Assembly (NCBI RefSeq): GCF_019084545.1
Contig: NZ_JAHREP010000014.1
Span: 1 to 64,000 of the forward strand
Length of the DNA: 64,000 nucleotides
Source: Marinobacterium ramblicola
GTDB lineage: Bacteria > Pseudomonadota > Gammaproteobacteria > Pseudomonadales > Balneatricaceae
Reading direction: 5' to 3'
Every line of letters starts with the position of its first letter. The stretch's first letter is position 1. This document shows, piece after piece, positions 47,696 through 57,685 of the stretch. The notes below the pieces were generated by a model that did no database searches, had not been told where the DNA came from, and worked only from the letters and a program-made list of their open reading frames with translations. The position numbers were made by a program, and so were the translations under genes.

Positions 47696-48466
47696 TCAGA
47701 TCGTCTCGCCGGCGCGCAGCGTCAGCACCTCATAGCCGTCGGCAGTGACCAGTAGGGTGTGTTCATACTGCGCCGACAGGCGGCGGTCCGCGGTCTCGAC
47801 GGTCCAGCCGTCGCGCTTGTTCAGTTTTACCTGGCGCTTGCCGGCGTTGATCATCGGCTCGATGGTGAAGCACATCCCCTCTTCGAGCACTTCGCCGGTG
47901 CCGGCCCGGCCGTAGTGGAGCACCTGGGGGTCTTCGTGGAATTCACGGCCGATACCGTGGCCGCAATACTCGCGCACCACCGAGTAGTGATTGGATTCGG
48001 CGTACTGCTGAATCACCTGGCCGATATCGCCGAGCCGGGCGCCCGGACGTACCAGCTTTATCCCCATGTACAGGCACTCCTGGGTGATCTCACACAGGCG
48101 CTGCGCATGAGGCGCGACATCACCGACGTAAAACATCATGCTGGTATCGCCATGGTAACCATCTTTGATCACCGTGATATCCAGATTGACGATGTCGCCC
48201 GACTTGAGTTTCTTGTCGCTGGGGATGCCGTGGCAGACAACCTGATTGATCGAGGTGCAGATCGACTTTGGAAACCCGTGATAGTTGAGCGGGGCCGGGA
48301 TCGCCTTCTGCTCGTTGACGATATAGTCGTGGCAGATCCGATCCAGTTCATTGGTGGTGACTCCGGGGACGACGCTGGGCGCAATCATCTCTAGCACCTC
48401 GGCGGCCAGGCGACCGGCCACGCGCATCTTTTCGATCTCTTCCGGGGTCTTGATGGTGATACTCAT
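47696..48466 (-). CDS. map: Methionine aminopeptidase, type I
   Basis: Map removes the initiator methionine from new proteins. The 256-residue product has the five metal ligands of type I enzymes: Asp in LDITVIKDG, Asp in YHGD, His in GHGIGREFH, and Glu in TIEPM and the C-terminal YEHTLLV. It is divergent from rpsB, the usual order. It lies 35 bases from glnD on the same strand. Confidence 0.97.
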   Translation of the reverse strand: MSITIKTPEEIEKMRVAGRLAAEVLEMIAPSVVPGVTTNELDRICHDYIVNEQKAIPAPLNYHGFPKSICTSINQVVCHGIPSDKKLKSGDIVNLDITVIKDGYHGDTSMMFYVGDVAPHAQRLCEITQECLYMGIKLVRPGARLGDIGQVIQQYAESNHYSVVREYCGHGIGREFHEDPQVLHYGRAGTGEVLEEGMCFTIEPMINAGKRQVKLNKRDGWTVETADRRLSAQYEHTLLVTADGYEVLTLRAGETI

Positions 48467-48559
48467 AGGGCTCCGCTGATTCCTGTGTGTCGGCGGCGGC
48501 TTTTCGCCGCACGGGGACGATAGATTGTAGCGAAAAAACGTTCGGCTGAGAAAGGCGGC

Positions 48560-48588
48560 TTCAATCCCCGCAGGGTTTATGGTATAAA
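48560..48588 (+). promoter_or_regulatory. Candidate promoter of rpsB-tsf
   Basis: TTCAAT (48560-48565) and TATAAA (48583-48588) are separated by 17 bp. The start would fall near 48595, leaving a leader of about 137 bases before rpsB that may carry autoregulatory structure of the S2 leader type; I cannot confirm that fold. Confidence 0.5.
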
Positions 48589-48732
48589 TGCGCTCCCAAA
48601 AATCCGCCTCGGACTTAAGTCTAGGGCATTAATACAACACACACATTCCGACACGCCGCTCCTGGGTGCCGCTTATGGCGGTTGGACGGTGGGGGATGTG
48701 GAGGTTTAAACCCGTTCAGAGGAACTTTTTAA

Positions 48733-49470
48733 ATGGCTAAAGTAAACATGCGTGACCTGCTCAAGGCAGGTGTTCATTTCGGTCACCAGACTCGCTACTG
48801 GAACCCCAAGATGTCTCAGTACATCTTCGGCGCACGTAACAAGATCCATATCATCAACCTCGAGCACACCCTGCCGGCAATGAACTCCGCGCTGGATGTT
48901 GTGAAAGGTATGGCTTCGAACAAGAACAAGGTTCTGTTTGTTGGTACCAAGCGTGCAGCTTCCAAAGTGATCAAAGAGGAAGCGGTTCGTGCAGGCATGC
49001 CGTATGTCAACCACCGCTGGCTCGGCGGTATGCTGACCAACTACAAGACCATTCGCCAGTCTATTCGTCGTCTGCGTGAGCTGGAAACCCAGTCTCAGGA
49101 TGGCACCTTCGACAAGCTGACCAAGAAAGAGGCGCTGATGCGCACTCGTGAAATGGAAAAGCTGGAGCTGTCCATCGGTGGTATCAAAGAGATGGGTGGT
49201 CTGCCTGACGCACTGTTCGTGATCGATGTTGATCATGAGCGCATCGCTGTCAATGAAGCTAACAAGCTGGGCATTCCTGTTATCGGTATCGTCGATACCA
49301 ACAGCAACCCGGACGGCATCGATTACGTTATCCCGGGTAACGACGATGCGCTGCGTGCGATTCAGATCTACGCTCAGTCCGTGGCGGATGCCTGTGTCGA
49401 AGGCGCTGGCGACAACGCTGGCGAGAAGAGCGAATTTGTAGAAGTTGAAGAGCAGAACGCAGCCGAGTAA
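48733..49470 (+). CDS. rpsB: 30S ribosomal protein S2
   Basis: S2 binds late in small-subunit assembly and helps dock S1. The 245-residue product starts [24 protein letters not shown] and has [22 protein letters not shown] precedes the ATG. Codon use is strongly biased. A terminator-like hairpin separates it from tsf. Confidence 0.99.
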   Translation: MAKVNMRDLLKAGVHFGHQTRYWNPKMSQYIFGARNKIHIINLEHTLPAMNSALDVVKGMASNKNKVLFVGTKRAASKVIKEEAVRAGMPYVNHRWLGGMLTNYKTIRQSIRRLRELETQSQDGTFDKLTKKEALMRTREMEKLELSIGGIKEMGGLPDALFVIDVDHERIAVNEANKLGIPVIGIVDTNSNPDGIDYVIPGNDDALRAIQIYAQSVADACVEGAGDNAGEKSEFVEVEEQNAAE

Positions 49471-49510
49471 TCGGGCTGTCAAACGCTGTTACTAAGCTTG
49501 AGCGATTCGT

Positions 49511-49536
49511 AAAGGGGAGCCTGGCTCCCCTTTTTT
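49511..49536 (+). terminator. Intergenic terminator/attenuator between rpsB and tsf
   Basis: AAAGGGGAGC (49511-49520) and GCTCCCCTTT (49524-49533) enclose a 3-base loop and run into six T. It lies 40 bases after rpsB and likely reduces tsf transcription relative to rpsB. Confidence 0.85.
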
Positions 49537-49577
49537 GGATTCAGATTAAACGCGATTATTTTTGAGGGGTAACCGAC

Positions 49578-50438
49578 ATGGCGAACATCTCCGCAGCAAT
49601 GGTGAAAGAACTGCGCGAACGCACAGGTCTTGGCATGATGGAGTGCAAAAAAGCACTGGTTGAAGCCGAGGGTGATATCGAGAAAGCGATCGATGATCTG
49701 CGTAAATCATCCGGTATGAAAGCTGCCAAAAAGGCCAGCCGTGTTGCTGCTGATGGTGTGGTTGCATTCAAGGTGGCTGACGATAACAGCTACGCCGTTG
49801 TGGTTGAAGTGAACTCCGAGACCGACTTCGTGGCTCGTGATGACAACTTCCTGGGCTTCGTAGAGAAAGTGTTGGCCAAAGCGTTCGCCGACAAGCAGAC
49901 CGACATCGCTGCCCTGATGGCAGGCGATCTGGAATCTGCCCGTGAAGCGCTGGTGCAGAAGATCGGTGAAAACATCTCCGTTCGTCGCGCGCTGCTGGTT
50001 GAAGCACCGGTTGTCGACGGCTACGTGCACAGCAACAAGCGCATCGTCTCTCTGGTGGCGCTGACCGGCGGTGAAGCCGAGCTGGCGCGCGATATCTCCA
50101 TGCACGTTGCTGCTGTTAACCCGCGCGTTGCCAAGCCGGAAGATATGCCGCAGGAAGAGCTGGATCGCGAAAAAGAGATCATCATGGCTCAGCCGGATAT
50201 GGACGGTAAGCCGCAGGAGATCAAGGAAAAGATGGCTGGCGGCCGTCTGAAGAAGTTCCTGTCCGAGAACAGCCTGGTCGAGCAGCCGTTCGTCAAGAAC
50301 CCGGAGCAGACCGTTGGTCAGCTGGTGAAGGCAGCAGGTGCTGATCTGGTTTCCTTCGTGCGCGTCGAAGTGGGTGAAGGTATCGAAGTCGAGAAGAAAG
50401 ACTTCGCTGCAGAAGTTGCTGAACAGCTCAAGGGCTGA
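49578..50438 (+). CDS. tsf: Elongation factor Ts
   Basis: EF-Ts exchanges GDP for GTP on EF-Tu. The 286-residue product has the [10 protein letters not shown] motif and N-terminal [23 protein letters not shown] precedes the ATG. Codon use is strongly biased. Confidence 0.99.
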   Translation: MANISAAMVKELRERTGLGMMECKKALVEAEGDIEKAIDDLRKSSGMKAAKKASRVAADGVVAFKVADDNSYAVVVEVNSETDFVARDDNFLGFVEKVLAKAFADKQTDIAALMAGDLESAREALVQKIGENISVRRALLVEAPVVDGYVHSNKRIVSLVALTGGEAELARDISMHVAAVNPRVAKPEDMPQEELDREKEIIMAQPDMDGKPQEIKEKMAGGRLKKFLSENSLVEQPFVKNPEQTVGQLVKAAGADLVSFVRVEVGEGIEVEKKDFAAEVAEQLKG

Positions 50439-50448
50439 TAAGTGACCG

Positions 50449-50484
50449 GCGGGCTGTGATCGCGCAGCCCGCGCTCTTGTTTTA
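50449..50484 (+). terminator. Hairpin after tsf
   Basis: GCGGGCTG (50449-50456) pairs with CAGCCCGC (50465-50472) across 8 bases and is followed by GCTCTTGTTTT. The T-run is interrupted, so termination may be partial and pyrH may be co-transcribed. Confidence 0.55.
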
Positions 50485-50520
50485 CACTCTGATAGATCCC
50501 TCTCTTTGGAGAATTCACCC

Positions 50521-51267
50521 ATGCCTCCTACCGATAAACACGCAAAATATAAACGTATCCTGCTGAAGCTGAGTGGCGAAGCGCTGATGGGCGAGGAGAA
50601 CTTCGGTATCGATCCGAAAGTGCTCAACCGTGTCGCGCTGGAGATCGGGCAGCTGGTCGGTATCGGCGTGCAGGTGGGGATGGTGATCGGTGGCGGTAAC
50701 CTGTTTCGTGGCGCGGCGCTGAGTGCGGCAGGCCTGGATCGGGTAACCGGTGATCATATGGGCATGCTGGCCACGGTGATGAATGCGCTGGCGATGCGCG
50801 AGGCGCTGGAGCGTTGCAATATTGCGACCCGTGTCATGTCGGCTATCCCGATGAGCGGCGTGGTGGATCATTACGATCGCCGTAACGCGATGCGCTACCT
50901 GAGCCAGGGAGATGTGGTAATCTTTGCCGCCGGAACCGGAAATCCCTTCTTTACGACCGATTCTGCCGCTTGTCTGCGGGGTATCGAAGTTGAAGCGGAT
51001 GTGGTGCTCAAGGCTACCAAGGTCGATGGTGTATTCACGGCGGATCCGATGAAGGATCCCAAGGCGGAGCGATACACCCACCTGAGCTTTGACGAGGTGT
51101 TGGAAAAGCAGCTCGGCGTCATGGATATGACGGCTATCTGTTTGACGCGCGACCACAATATGCCGGTTCGCGTATTTAACATGAATAAGCATGGGGCACT
51201 TGTGAATCTCGTGGTTGGCGGGAACGAGGGTACCCTGATTGACTGTGGCCCGGCCGCTGGAGAATAA
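50521..51267 (+). CDS. pyrH: Uridylate kinase
   Basis: PyrH phosphorylates UMP to UDP. The product (248 residues from ATG 50521) is an amino-acid-kinase-fold protein with [22 protein letters not shown], and [19 protein letters not shown] precedes the ATG. It is followed by frr after 1 base. Confidence 0.97.
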   Translation: MPPTDKHAKYKRILLKLSGEALMGEENFGIDPKVLNRVALEIGQLVGIGVQVGMVIGGGNLFRGAALSAAGLDRVTGDHMGMLATVMNALAMREALERCNIATRVMSAIPMSGVVDHYDRRNAMRYLSQGDVVIFAAGTGNPFFTTDSAACLRGIEVEADVVLKATKVDGVFTADPMKDPKAERYTHLSFDEVLEKQLGVMDMTAICLTRDHNMPVRVFNMNKHGALVNLVVGGNEGTLIDCGPAAGE

Positions 51268-51268
51268 G

Positions 51269-51826
51269 ATGATCCGTGAGATAGTGTCAGACGCCGAAGG
51301 GCGTATGAAGAAAAGCATCGAGTCGCTGACCGAACAGTTCAAAAAGATCCGCACCGGACGTGCGACTCCGGCGATTCTGGATGCCGTTCAGGTCTCCTAC
51401 TACGGCTCCTTGGTGCCGATTCAGCAGGTGGCGAACATCACGGTTGAAGATGCACGTACGCTGATGATCAATCCTTGGGAGAAGAAGATGGTCCCGGAGA
51501 TTGAGAAAGCGATAATGAAATCCGACCTCGGTTTGAATCCGGCCACCAGCGGCGACGTGATTCGTGTGCCGATGCCGGCGCTGACCGAAGAAACCCGCAA
51601 GGGATATATTCGCCAGGCGCGTCTGGAGGCGGAGAATGCGCGCGTCGCGATCCGCAATATCCGGCGTGATGCCAACGGCGACTTCAAGGATCTGCTCAAG
51701 GAGAAGGAGATCACTGAAGACGAAAGTCGTCGCGGCGAAGATCAGATTCAGAAGCTCACCGACAAGTATGTGGGTGAAGTCGATGCGCTGCTGGCGCAGA
51801 AAGAAACCGATCTGATGGAAATCTGA
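51269..51826 (+). CDS. frr: Ribosome recycling factor
   Basis: RRF splits the post-termination ribosome with EF-G. The 185-residue protein has the three-helix domain and [26 protein letters not shown] 51269 is one base after the pyrH stop; the longer frame from 51239 overlaps pyrH and is not used by the family. Confidence 0.97.
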   Translation: MIREIVSDAEGRMKKSIESLTEQFKKIRTGRATPAILDAVQVSYYGSLVPIQQVANITVEDARTLMINPWEKKMVPEIEKAIMKSDLGLNPATSGDVIRVPMPALTEETRKGYIRQARLEAENARVAIRNIRRDANGDFKDLLKEKEITEDESRRGEDQIQKLTDKYVGEVDALLAQKETDLMEI

Positions 51827-51874
51827 TGCAGCATCGGGCTGCGCTCAGGTGCGGCCCGTCTGTTCGGTCTGCCC

Positions 51875-52636
51875 ATGTCTGAAACCACTAGGCTAGTCCT
51901 CCCCGAGGGGAAAAAACCGCCGCGCCATATCGCTATCATCATGGATGGCAATAATCGCTGGGCGAAAGAGCGTCGCAAGGCGGTGTTGTCCGGCCACAAG
52001 GCGGGGGTCAATAGCGTCCGCCAGGTGATCGAGGGGTGTATCGAGAGCGGTGTCGAGGTACTGACGCTGTTTGCATTCAGTAGTGAGAACTGGCGCCGTC
52101 CTGCTCTGGAAGTGCGCGGTCTGATGGAGCTGTTTCGTATCGCGCTCGATCGAGAAACGCCCAAGTTGCTGAAAAACAATATCCGCCTACGTATCGTTGG
52201 GGATCGCAGCCGGTTCAGTGAGGATCTGCAGAAGCGTATCGCCAAGGCCGAGGAGTTGACCTCTGCTTGCACCGGCCTGCAGCTGAATGTGGCTGCCAAC
52301 TATGGCGGACAGTGGGATATCGCCCAGGCCGCGCGAAAGATTGCCGAGGCCTGCGTGCGCGGTGATCTGGCGCCGGAGCAGATCGATGCCGAGCTGTTCG
52401 ATCGCTATACCTGTCTTGCTGATCTGCCCAAGCCCGATCTTTGTATCCGTACCGCGGGAGAGCAGCGGATCAGTAATTTTCTGATTTGGCAGTTTGCCTA
52501 TACCGAGTTCTATTTCTCGCCTCTATACTGGCCCGATTTCGGCAAGGTTCAGGTGCAGGAGGCAATTCTGAGCTTCTGCACTCGCGAGCGACGCTTTGGC
52601 AAGACCAGTGAGCAGTTAGAGGCGGAGAAGGGATGA
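51875..52636 (+). CDS. uppS: Undecaprenyl diphosphate synthase
   Basis: UppS adds eight isoprene units to farnesyl diphosphate to form the carrier lipid for cell-wall and O-antigen synthesis. The 253-residue product has HIAIIMDGNNRWA with catalytic Asp, FAFSSENW, and the C-terminal RTAGEQRISNFLIWQ. It overlaps cdsA by 4 bases (ATGA). Confidence 0.97.
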   Translation: MSETTRLVLPEGKKPPRHIAIIMDGNNRWAKERRKAVLSGHKAGVNSVRQVIEGCIESGVEVLTLFAFSSENWRRPALEVRGLMELFRIALDRETPKLLKNNIRLRIVGDRSRFSEDLQKRIAKAEELTSACTGLQLNVAANYGGQWDIAQAARKIAEACVRGDLAPEQIDAELFDRYTCLADLPKPDLCIRTAGEQRISNFLIWQFAYTEFYFSPLYWPDFGKVQVQEAILSFCTRERRFGKTSEQLEAEKG

Positions 52637-53442
52637 TCAAGCAGCGGCTGCTGACGGCTCTGGTACTCGGCGTTATCGTGCTTGCGGGGGTATTTCTGTT
52701 GCCTTTGCAGGGATTCGCCCTGGGTTGTGCTCTGGTCATGCTGCTGGCGGCGCTGGAGTGGGCTAATCTCTGTACCCTAAGCGGCGTCTTGAAATGGCTC
52801 TACGCTGCGGTTGCCACCGGCTTGATCGCGCTGATCTATTATCTGGTGCCGGCAGAGTTAAATGTCTGGTTGCTTGCAGCCGCCGGTTTGTTCTGGCTCT
52901 GGGGCTGCTATCTGATCCTGAACTACCCTTCAAACACGGGCTTTTCTGCGCGTACAGTAAAATTGCTGATTGGGGTGGCTGTTGTCGTGCCTACCTGGGT
53001 GGCGTTGGTGGCGCTGAAAGCCCTGCCGGAAGGGGATTTTGCGTTATTGATGCTGCTGCTACTGGTGTGGGGAGCCGACACCGGCGCTTACTGTGCCGGT
53101 AAGCTTTTTGGTCGGCATAAGCTGATTCCCGGTGTCAGCCCGGGAAAAACCCTGGAGGGGTTGGCGGGTGGTGTGCTGACCTGTCTGTTGATCGGTGCGA
53201 TTGCAGGCTTCTGGCGCGAACTTCCGGCACCGGCTCTGGTCTATCTGATGGCATTGTCGCTGCTGACCTGTCTTGCGGCCGTATTCGGCGACCTGTTCGA
53301 GAGTATGTTCAAGCGCGAGCGCGGGATCAAAGACAGCGGTCGTTTGCTGCCGGGGCATGGCGGCGTGCTTGATCGTATCGACAGTCTGACGGCTGCCGCG
53401 CCGATATTTATGTTGGGTCTGTATTGGGCACCGGCGATCTAA
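52633..53442 (+). CDS. cdsA: Phosphatidate cytidylyltransferase
   Basis: CdsA makes CDP-diacylglycerol for phospholipid synthesis. The 269-residue protein has about eight membrane spans and the signature KRERGIKDSGRLLPGHGGVLDRIDSL, here shortened: the SGRLLPGHGG core is present with both aspartates of DRIDS. It is followed by rseP after 19 bases. Confidence 0.96.
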   Translation: MIKQRLLTALVLGVIVLAGVFLLPLQGFALGCALVMLLAALEWANLCTLSGVLKWLYAAVATGLIALIYYLVPAELNVWLLAAAGLFWLWGCYLILNYPSNTGFSARTVKLLIGVAVVVPTWVALVALKALPEGDFALLMLLLLVWGADTGAYCAGKLFGRHKLIPGVSPGKTLEGLAGGVLTCLLIGAIAGFWRELPAPALVYLMALSLLTCLAAVFGDLFESMFKRERGIKDSGRLLPGHGGVLDRIDSLTAAAPIFMLGLYWAPAI

Positions 53443-53461
53443 TTCCCCGAGGTGGAGTGTT

Positions 53462-54817
53462 ATGGGCATAGTGCAGACGCTGCTCGCGACCATTGTGGCG
53501 CTTGGTCTGCTGGTCACGATTCATGAGTGGGGGCACTTTTGGGTTGCCAGGCGCTGTGGCGTCCGTGTGCTGCGGTTTTCTGTTGGCTTCGGTAAACCGC
53601 TGTGGCTGCGTAAGGGGCGTGATGGTACCGAGTATGTGGTAGCGGCCATCCCCTTGGGCGGCTACGTGCGCATGCTGGATGAGCGAGAGGGCGAGGTGCC
53701 GGAGGCGCTTCGTGACCAGGCGTTCAACAATAAGCCCGTGCTGCAGCGGATGGCGATCGTGGTCGCGGGTCCGGCGGTAAACCTGCTGTTTGCCGTATTG
53801 GCGTACTGGTTTCTGTTCGTTTGGGGTGTCACCTCGGTTGTGCCTGTGGTGGGGACGGTTCAGACCGGTTCCTTGGCCGCCCAGGCGGGATTGCCCGTCG
53901 GTGCCGAGCTGCTGGAGGTGGATGGTCACAGCGTTCAGTCGTGGGACGAGGTGAATCTGCGCCTGGCTGCCAGGGTAGGGGAGAGTGGAACCCTGCAGCT
54001 GCTGGCCGGTGAACCTAAGCGTGGTTTGGCGCAAAGCTACCAGGCTCGGCTGGACCAGTGGACGGTGGATCTGGAGAACGAGTCGCCGATCGCGGCATTT
54101 GGTATTCAGCCCTATCGGCCGGATGTGCCCGCCATTATTGGATCGCTGTCCGAAGGTGGGGCCGCGCAAGCATCCGGTCTGCAGGTCGGCGACAGGGTCG
54201 TGGCCATCAATGGCGAACCCGTTAGTGACTGGGTTGCGCTGGTTGAGCTGATCCGCCGCTCCCCTGAGCAGATCTTGACGTTGGAGGTTGAGCGAGGAGC
54301 CCGGACTCGGACGCTTGAGATTACGCCGGCCGAACGCGTTGACGCCAATGGTGAGCGCTATGGTTTCATCGGCGCGGGTGTCGCCGCAGTCGAGTGGCCG
54401 CCGGAGATGTTGCGTGATCTGCAATACGGACCGATTGAGGCGGTGTGGATCGGAGTGCAGAAAACAGGGCAGATGATCGGTCTGATCCTTGATTCCATCG
54501 GCAAGATGATCGCGGGAGCTATCTCGGTAAAAAACTTGAGTGGCCCGATAACCATTGCTAAAGTGGCGGGGGCTTCGGCAGCCTCTGGGCTCGAGTCTTT
54601 CGTCAGTTTTCTCGCCTATCTGAGCATCAGTCTCGGCGTGTTGAACCTGCTGCCGATCCCGATGCTCGATGGCGGCCATCTGCTGTATCAGCTCGTAGAG
54701 CTGGTACGTGGACGGCCGGTGAGTGAAAAAGTACAGATGCTGGGCCTGCGCCTGGGCATGGCAATGTTGCTGAGTCTGATGGCGCTGGCCATTATCAACG
54801 ACATCGCCCGGCTCTGA
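53462..54817 (+). CDS. rseP: Site-2 protease RseP
   Basis: RseP cleaves the anti-sigma factor RseA in the membrane and removes signal-peptide remnants. The 451-residue protein has the zinc motif HEWGH in TIHEWGHFWVA (about 20), two PDZ domains in the periplasmic part, and NLLPIPMLDGGHL with the third ligand. In E. coli and Pseudomonas the dxr gene is in this cluster; here it is not. Confidence 0.97.
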   Translation: MGIVQTLLATIVALGLLVTIHEWGHFWVARRCGVRVLRFSVGFGKPLWLRKGRDGTEYVVAAIPLGGYVRMLDEREGEVPEALRDQAFNNKPVLQRMAIVVAGPAVNLLFAVLAYWFLFVWGVTSVVPVVGTVQTGSLAAQAGLPVGAELLEVDGHSVQSWDEVNLRLAARVGESGTLQLLAGEPKRGLAQSYQARLDQWTVDLENESPIAAFGIQPYRPDVPAIIGSLSEGGAAQASGLQVGDRVVAINGEPVSDWVALVELIRRSPEQILTLEVERGARTRTLEITPAERVDANGERYGFIGAGVAAVEWPPEMLRDLQYGPIEAVWIGVQKTGQMIGLILDSIGKMIAGAISVKNLSGPITIAKVAGASAASGLESFVSFLAYLSISLGVLNLLPIPMLDGGHLLYQLVELVRGRPVSEKVQMLGLRLGMAMLLSLMALAIINDIARL

Positions 54818-54862
54818 TCGCCCCCAACCAGAATTCAATATACGGAAATTAAGACCTGCAGC

Positions 54863-57175
54863 ATGAAACGTAAGCTGGGATTGTTACTTGTATCTGTTCT
54901 ATGGGTGGTTCAAGCATACGCGGCTGAATTTCCGTTCACAGTCAACGATATACGCCTGGAGGGGTTGCAGAGGGTCGAACCCGGTCTGGTGTTTCGTTAT
55001 TTCCCTGTCAACGTGGGCGATCGGCTGACTCAGCAGCGTCTTTCCGACGCGACGCGAGAGTTGTTCGCGTCCGGCTATTTCGATGATGTCAGTATTCTGC
55101 GTGATGGCGATGACCTTATCCTGAACCTGCATGAGCGTCCCTCTCTGGCACTGATCCGTATCGAGGGCAACAAGGTCATCAAGGAAGAGGCATTACGTGA
55201 TGGTCTCAAACAGTCCGGTGTCCAGGAGGGCGATGTGTTTCGGCGCTCTGCCGTGGACCAGATCCGCCTCGACCTGCTGCGTGTTTATGTCAGCCAGGGG
55301 CGCTACGGCGCCGATATCAAAACGGAAGTGGAACCGCTGTCCGGCAACCGCGTAGCGCTCAACGTCAACATCACCGAAGGGCGAGAGGCGACGATTCAAC
55401 ACATCAATATCGTCGGCAACACCCGGTTCTCGGATGAGGAGCTGACCGAACTGTTCTCGTTGAAGCTGCCCAGCTTCTGGAGCTTCTACACCAAGAGTGA
55501 TCGTTACTCCCGCGAAAAGATGTCGGGCGATCTGGAGCGTCTGCGCTCCTACTACATGGACCGCGGCTATATCAATTTCGACATCGAGTCGGCACAGGTT
55601 TCCATTACGCCGGACAAGAAACATGTCTATATCACCGTCAATATTCATGAGGGTGAGCAGTTCAGCGTCGCTGACGTCAGCGTAGCCGGTGATCTGGTTG
55701 TGCCGCGTGAAGAGTTGGAAACGCTGTTCAAACTCAAGAGCGGCGATACCTTCTCTCGCAAGGCGATGACGCAGACCCAGGAGAGTCTGGTTCGTCGACT
55801 CGGCGATGAGGGCTACATGTTTGCCAACGTGAGCCCGGTGCCGGATATTCATGATGACGGCACGCTGTCTGTGCGCTATTACATCGAGCCCGGAAAACGA
55901 ACCTATGTACGTCGCATCAATATTCGCGGTAATACGCTGACCGCGGATGAGGTGGTGCGTCGTGAACTGGAGCAGATGGAAGCCGGGATCGCCACCAGCG
56001 AAGAGATCGAGCGCTCCAAGACCCGTTTGGAAAGAACCGGCTACTTCAAGAGTGTCAACGTTGAGACGCGCCCGGTGCCGGGTACCGACGATCAGGTTGA
56101 CCTCGAATACACCGTCGAGGAGCAGCCGTCAGGCCAATTCACCGCCAGTGTCGGGTTCTCGGAAAGCGAAGGTCTGATCTTTCAGTTGGGTGTCGAACAG
56201 GATAATTTCCTGGGCACAGGCCGCAAGTTCGGTTTCAACCTGTCCAACAGCTCCACATTGACCGAATACAGCTTCAACTACACCAACCCCTACTATACCG
56301 TGGACGGAGTGAGCCGTGGCTTCAATGCTTACTACCGTGAGCGTGACTTTGATGAGGAGGATGTCAGCTCCTACACCACCAACGAGTTTGGCGGTGGCGT
56401 GAATTTCGGTTATCCGATCGACGACTACCAGCGCCTGAGTTTCGGTCTGGGTGTGGATCTTACCGAGATCAACCTCTTTAACGATACCGCGCCAATTATC
56501 AAGAGCTTCGTCGAGGATGAGGGGGATAACTACCTCACCTATAACCTGAATATTGGTTGGAGTGATAACCATCTGAACAAGGGGTTCTTCCCCTCCAGCG
56601 GATATGCGCAGGGTGCCAGCTTCGATCTGGCATTGCCGGGAAGCGACCTGACCTTTTACCGCGCCAATTACAATGTGAAGTGGTATCAGCCGATCGATGA
56701 CGATGAGGTCTGGATCGCGAGCCTCAAGGGGCGGGCCGGATTCGGTGATAGTCTCGGTGATAACGAGTATCCCTTCTATCGCCACTTCTACGCGGGTGGA
56801 TTGAAGAGCGTGCGTGGCTATAGCAACAATTCGCTTGGTCCGACCGATGGCCCGGGTGGCGATCCGTTCGGTGGCAATGTGCTGTTGACCGGCAGTGCCG
56901 AGTTTATCTTCCCAACCCCGTTTGTGGGTGATAAGAGTGCCTGGCGGACCCTGGTGTTCCTGGATGCCGGTAACGTATTCTCGACCGACTGTAAGACTGG
57001 ACAGGAAAATTGCGCTGGTGGTGTCGATCTTGGTGAGCTGCGCTACTCCACGGGTCTTGGACTCAGCTGGTTGACTCCCATTGGGCCGCTGTCGATAGCA
57101 CTGGCGATGCCGCTGAATGATGGCCCCGATGACGATACCGAATTGTTCCAGTTCGCGCTGGGCCAGACTTTCTAA
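54863..57175 (+). CDS. bamA: Outer membrane assembly protein BamA
   Basis: BamA is the central beta-barrel of the outer-membrane protein assembly machine. The 770-residue protein has a signal peptide cleaved after AYA, five POTRA domains (about 22-420), and a C-terminal 16-strand barrel with the lid motif VRGY (KSVRGYSNN) and the final F signature (FALGQTF). Normal length. Confidence 0.98.
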   Translation: MKRKLGLLLVSVLWVVQAYAAEFPFTVNDIRLEGLQRVEPGLVFRYFPVNVGDRLTQQRLSDATRELFASGYFDDVSILRDGDDLILNLHERPSLALIRIEGNKVIKEEALRDGLKQSGVQEGDVFRRSAVDQIRLDLLRVYVSQGRYGADIKTEVEPLSGNRVALNVNITEGREATIQHINIVGNTRFSDEELTELFSLKLPSFWSFYTKSDRYSREKMSGDLERLRSYYMDRGYINFDIESAQVSITPDKKHVYITVNIHEGEQFSVADVSVAGDLVVPREELETLFKLKSGDTFSRKAMTQTQESLVRRLGDEGYMFANVSPVPDIHDDGTLSVRYYIEPGKRTYVRRINIRGNTLTADEVVRRELEQMEAGIATSEEIERSKTRLERTGYFKSVNVETRPVPGTDDQVDLEYTVEEQPSGQFTASVGFSESEGLIFQLGVEQDNFLGTGRKFGFNLSNSSTLTEYSFNYTNPYYTVDGVSRGFNAYYRERDFDEEDVSSYTTNEFGGGVNFGYPIDDYQRLSFGLGVDLTEINLFNDTAPIIKSFVEDEGDNYLTYNLNIGWSDNHLNKGFFPSSGYAQGASFDLALPGSDLTFYRANYNVKWYQPIDDDEVWIASLKGRAGFGDSLGDNEYPFYRHFYAGGLKSVRGYSNNSLGPTDGPGGDPFGGNVLLTGSAEFIFPTPFVGDKSAWRTLVFLDAGNVFSTDCKTGQENCAGGVDLGELRYSTGLGLSWLTPIGPLSIALAMPLNDGPDDDTELFQFALGQTF

Positions 57176-57184
57176 GGAGAGATT

Positions 57185-57679
57185 ATGAAACAACTGACAA
57201 CCCTGCTGGCAGCGGCTGCGCTGATGCTGAGTGCGCAGGCCAACGCGGGCAAAACCGTAGTATTGGATGTGCAGCGCGCCCTGCTCAGCTCCAACGCGGC
57301 CAGCGACTTCCGCAAGCAGTTGCAGGCAGAGTTTGCGGATGATGAAAAGCAGCTGGTCGATCTCGAAAAACAGGCTCGTGCACTGCAGGAGAAGCTGCAA
57401 AAAAATGCGGGACTGAGCTCCGATGAGGAGCTGAAACAGCTGCGTTTGCAGTTCCAGAAAGCGTTCGGAGAGTACCAGCGGCGCGGGCAGGAGTTGCAGC
57501 AGCAGCGCGCGCAGCGAGAGCAGGCATTTATTGGTGAGATGAAGCCGCGGCTGGATGAGATCATTCAGGGGTTGATCAAAACCCAGGATATCGATCTGAT
57601 CGTGAATAAACAGGCCACGATTTTTGTCGCGCCCACGCTCGATATTACCCAGAGTGTCGTTGAGCAACTGAATAAGTAG
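57185..57679 (+). CDS. skp: Periplasmic chaperone Skp/OmpH
   Basis: Skp holds unfolded outer-membrane proteins in the periplasm. The 164-residue protein has a signal peptide ending ANA, then the short beta core and the long helical tentacles with a charged, glutamine-rich repeat pattern. It starts 9 bases after bamA and follows the AAGGAGAG ribosome binding site. Confidence 0.95.
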   Translation: MKQLTTLLAAAALMLSAQANAGKTVVLDVQRALLSSNAASDFRKQLQAEFADDEKQLVDLEKQARALQEKLQKNAGLSSDEELKQLRLQFQKAFGEYQRRGQELQQQRAQREQAFIGEMKPRLDEIIQGLIKTQDIDLIVNKQATIFVAPTLDITQSVVEQLNK

Positions 57680-57685
57680 TAATTG

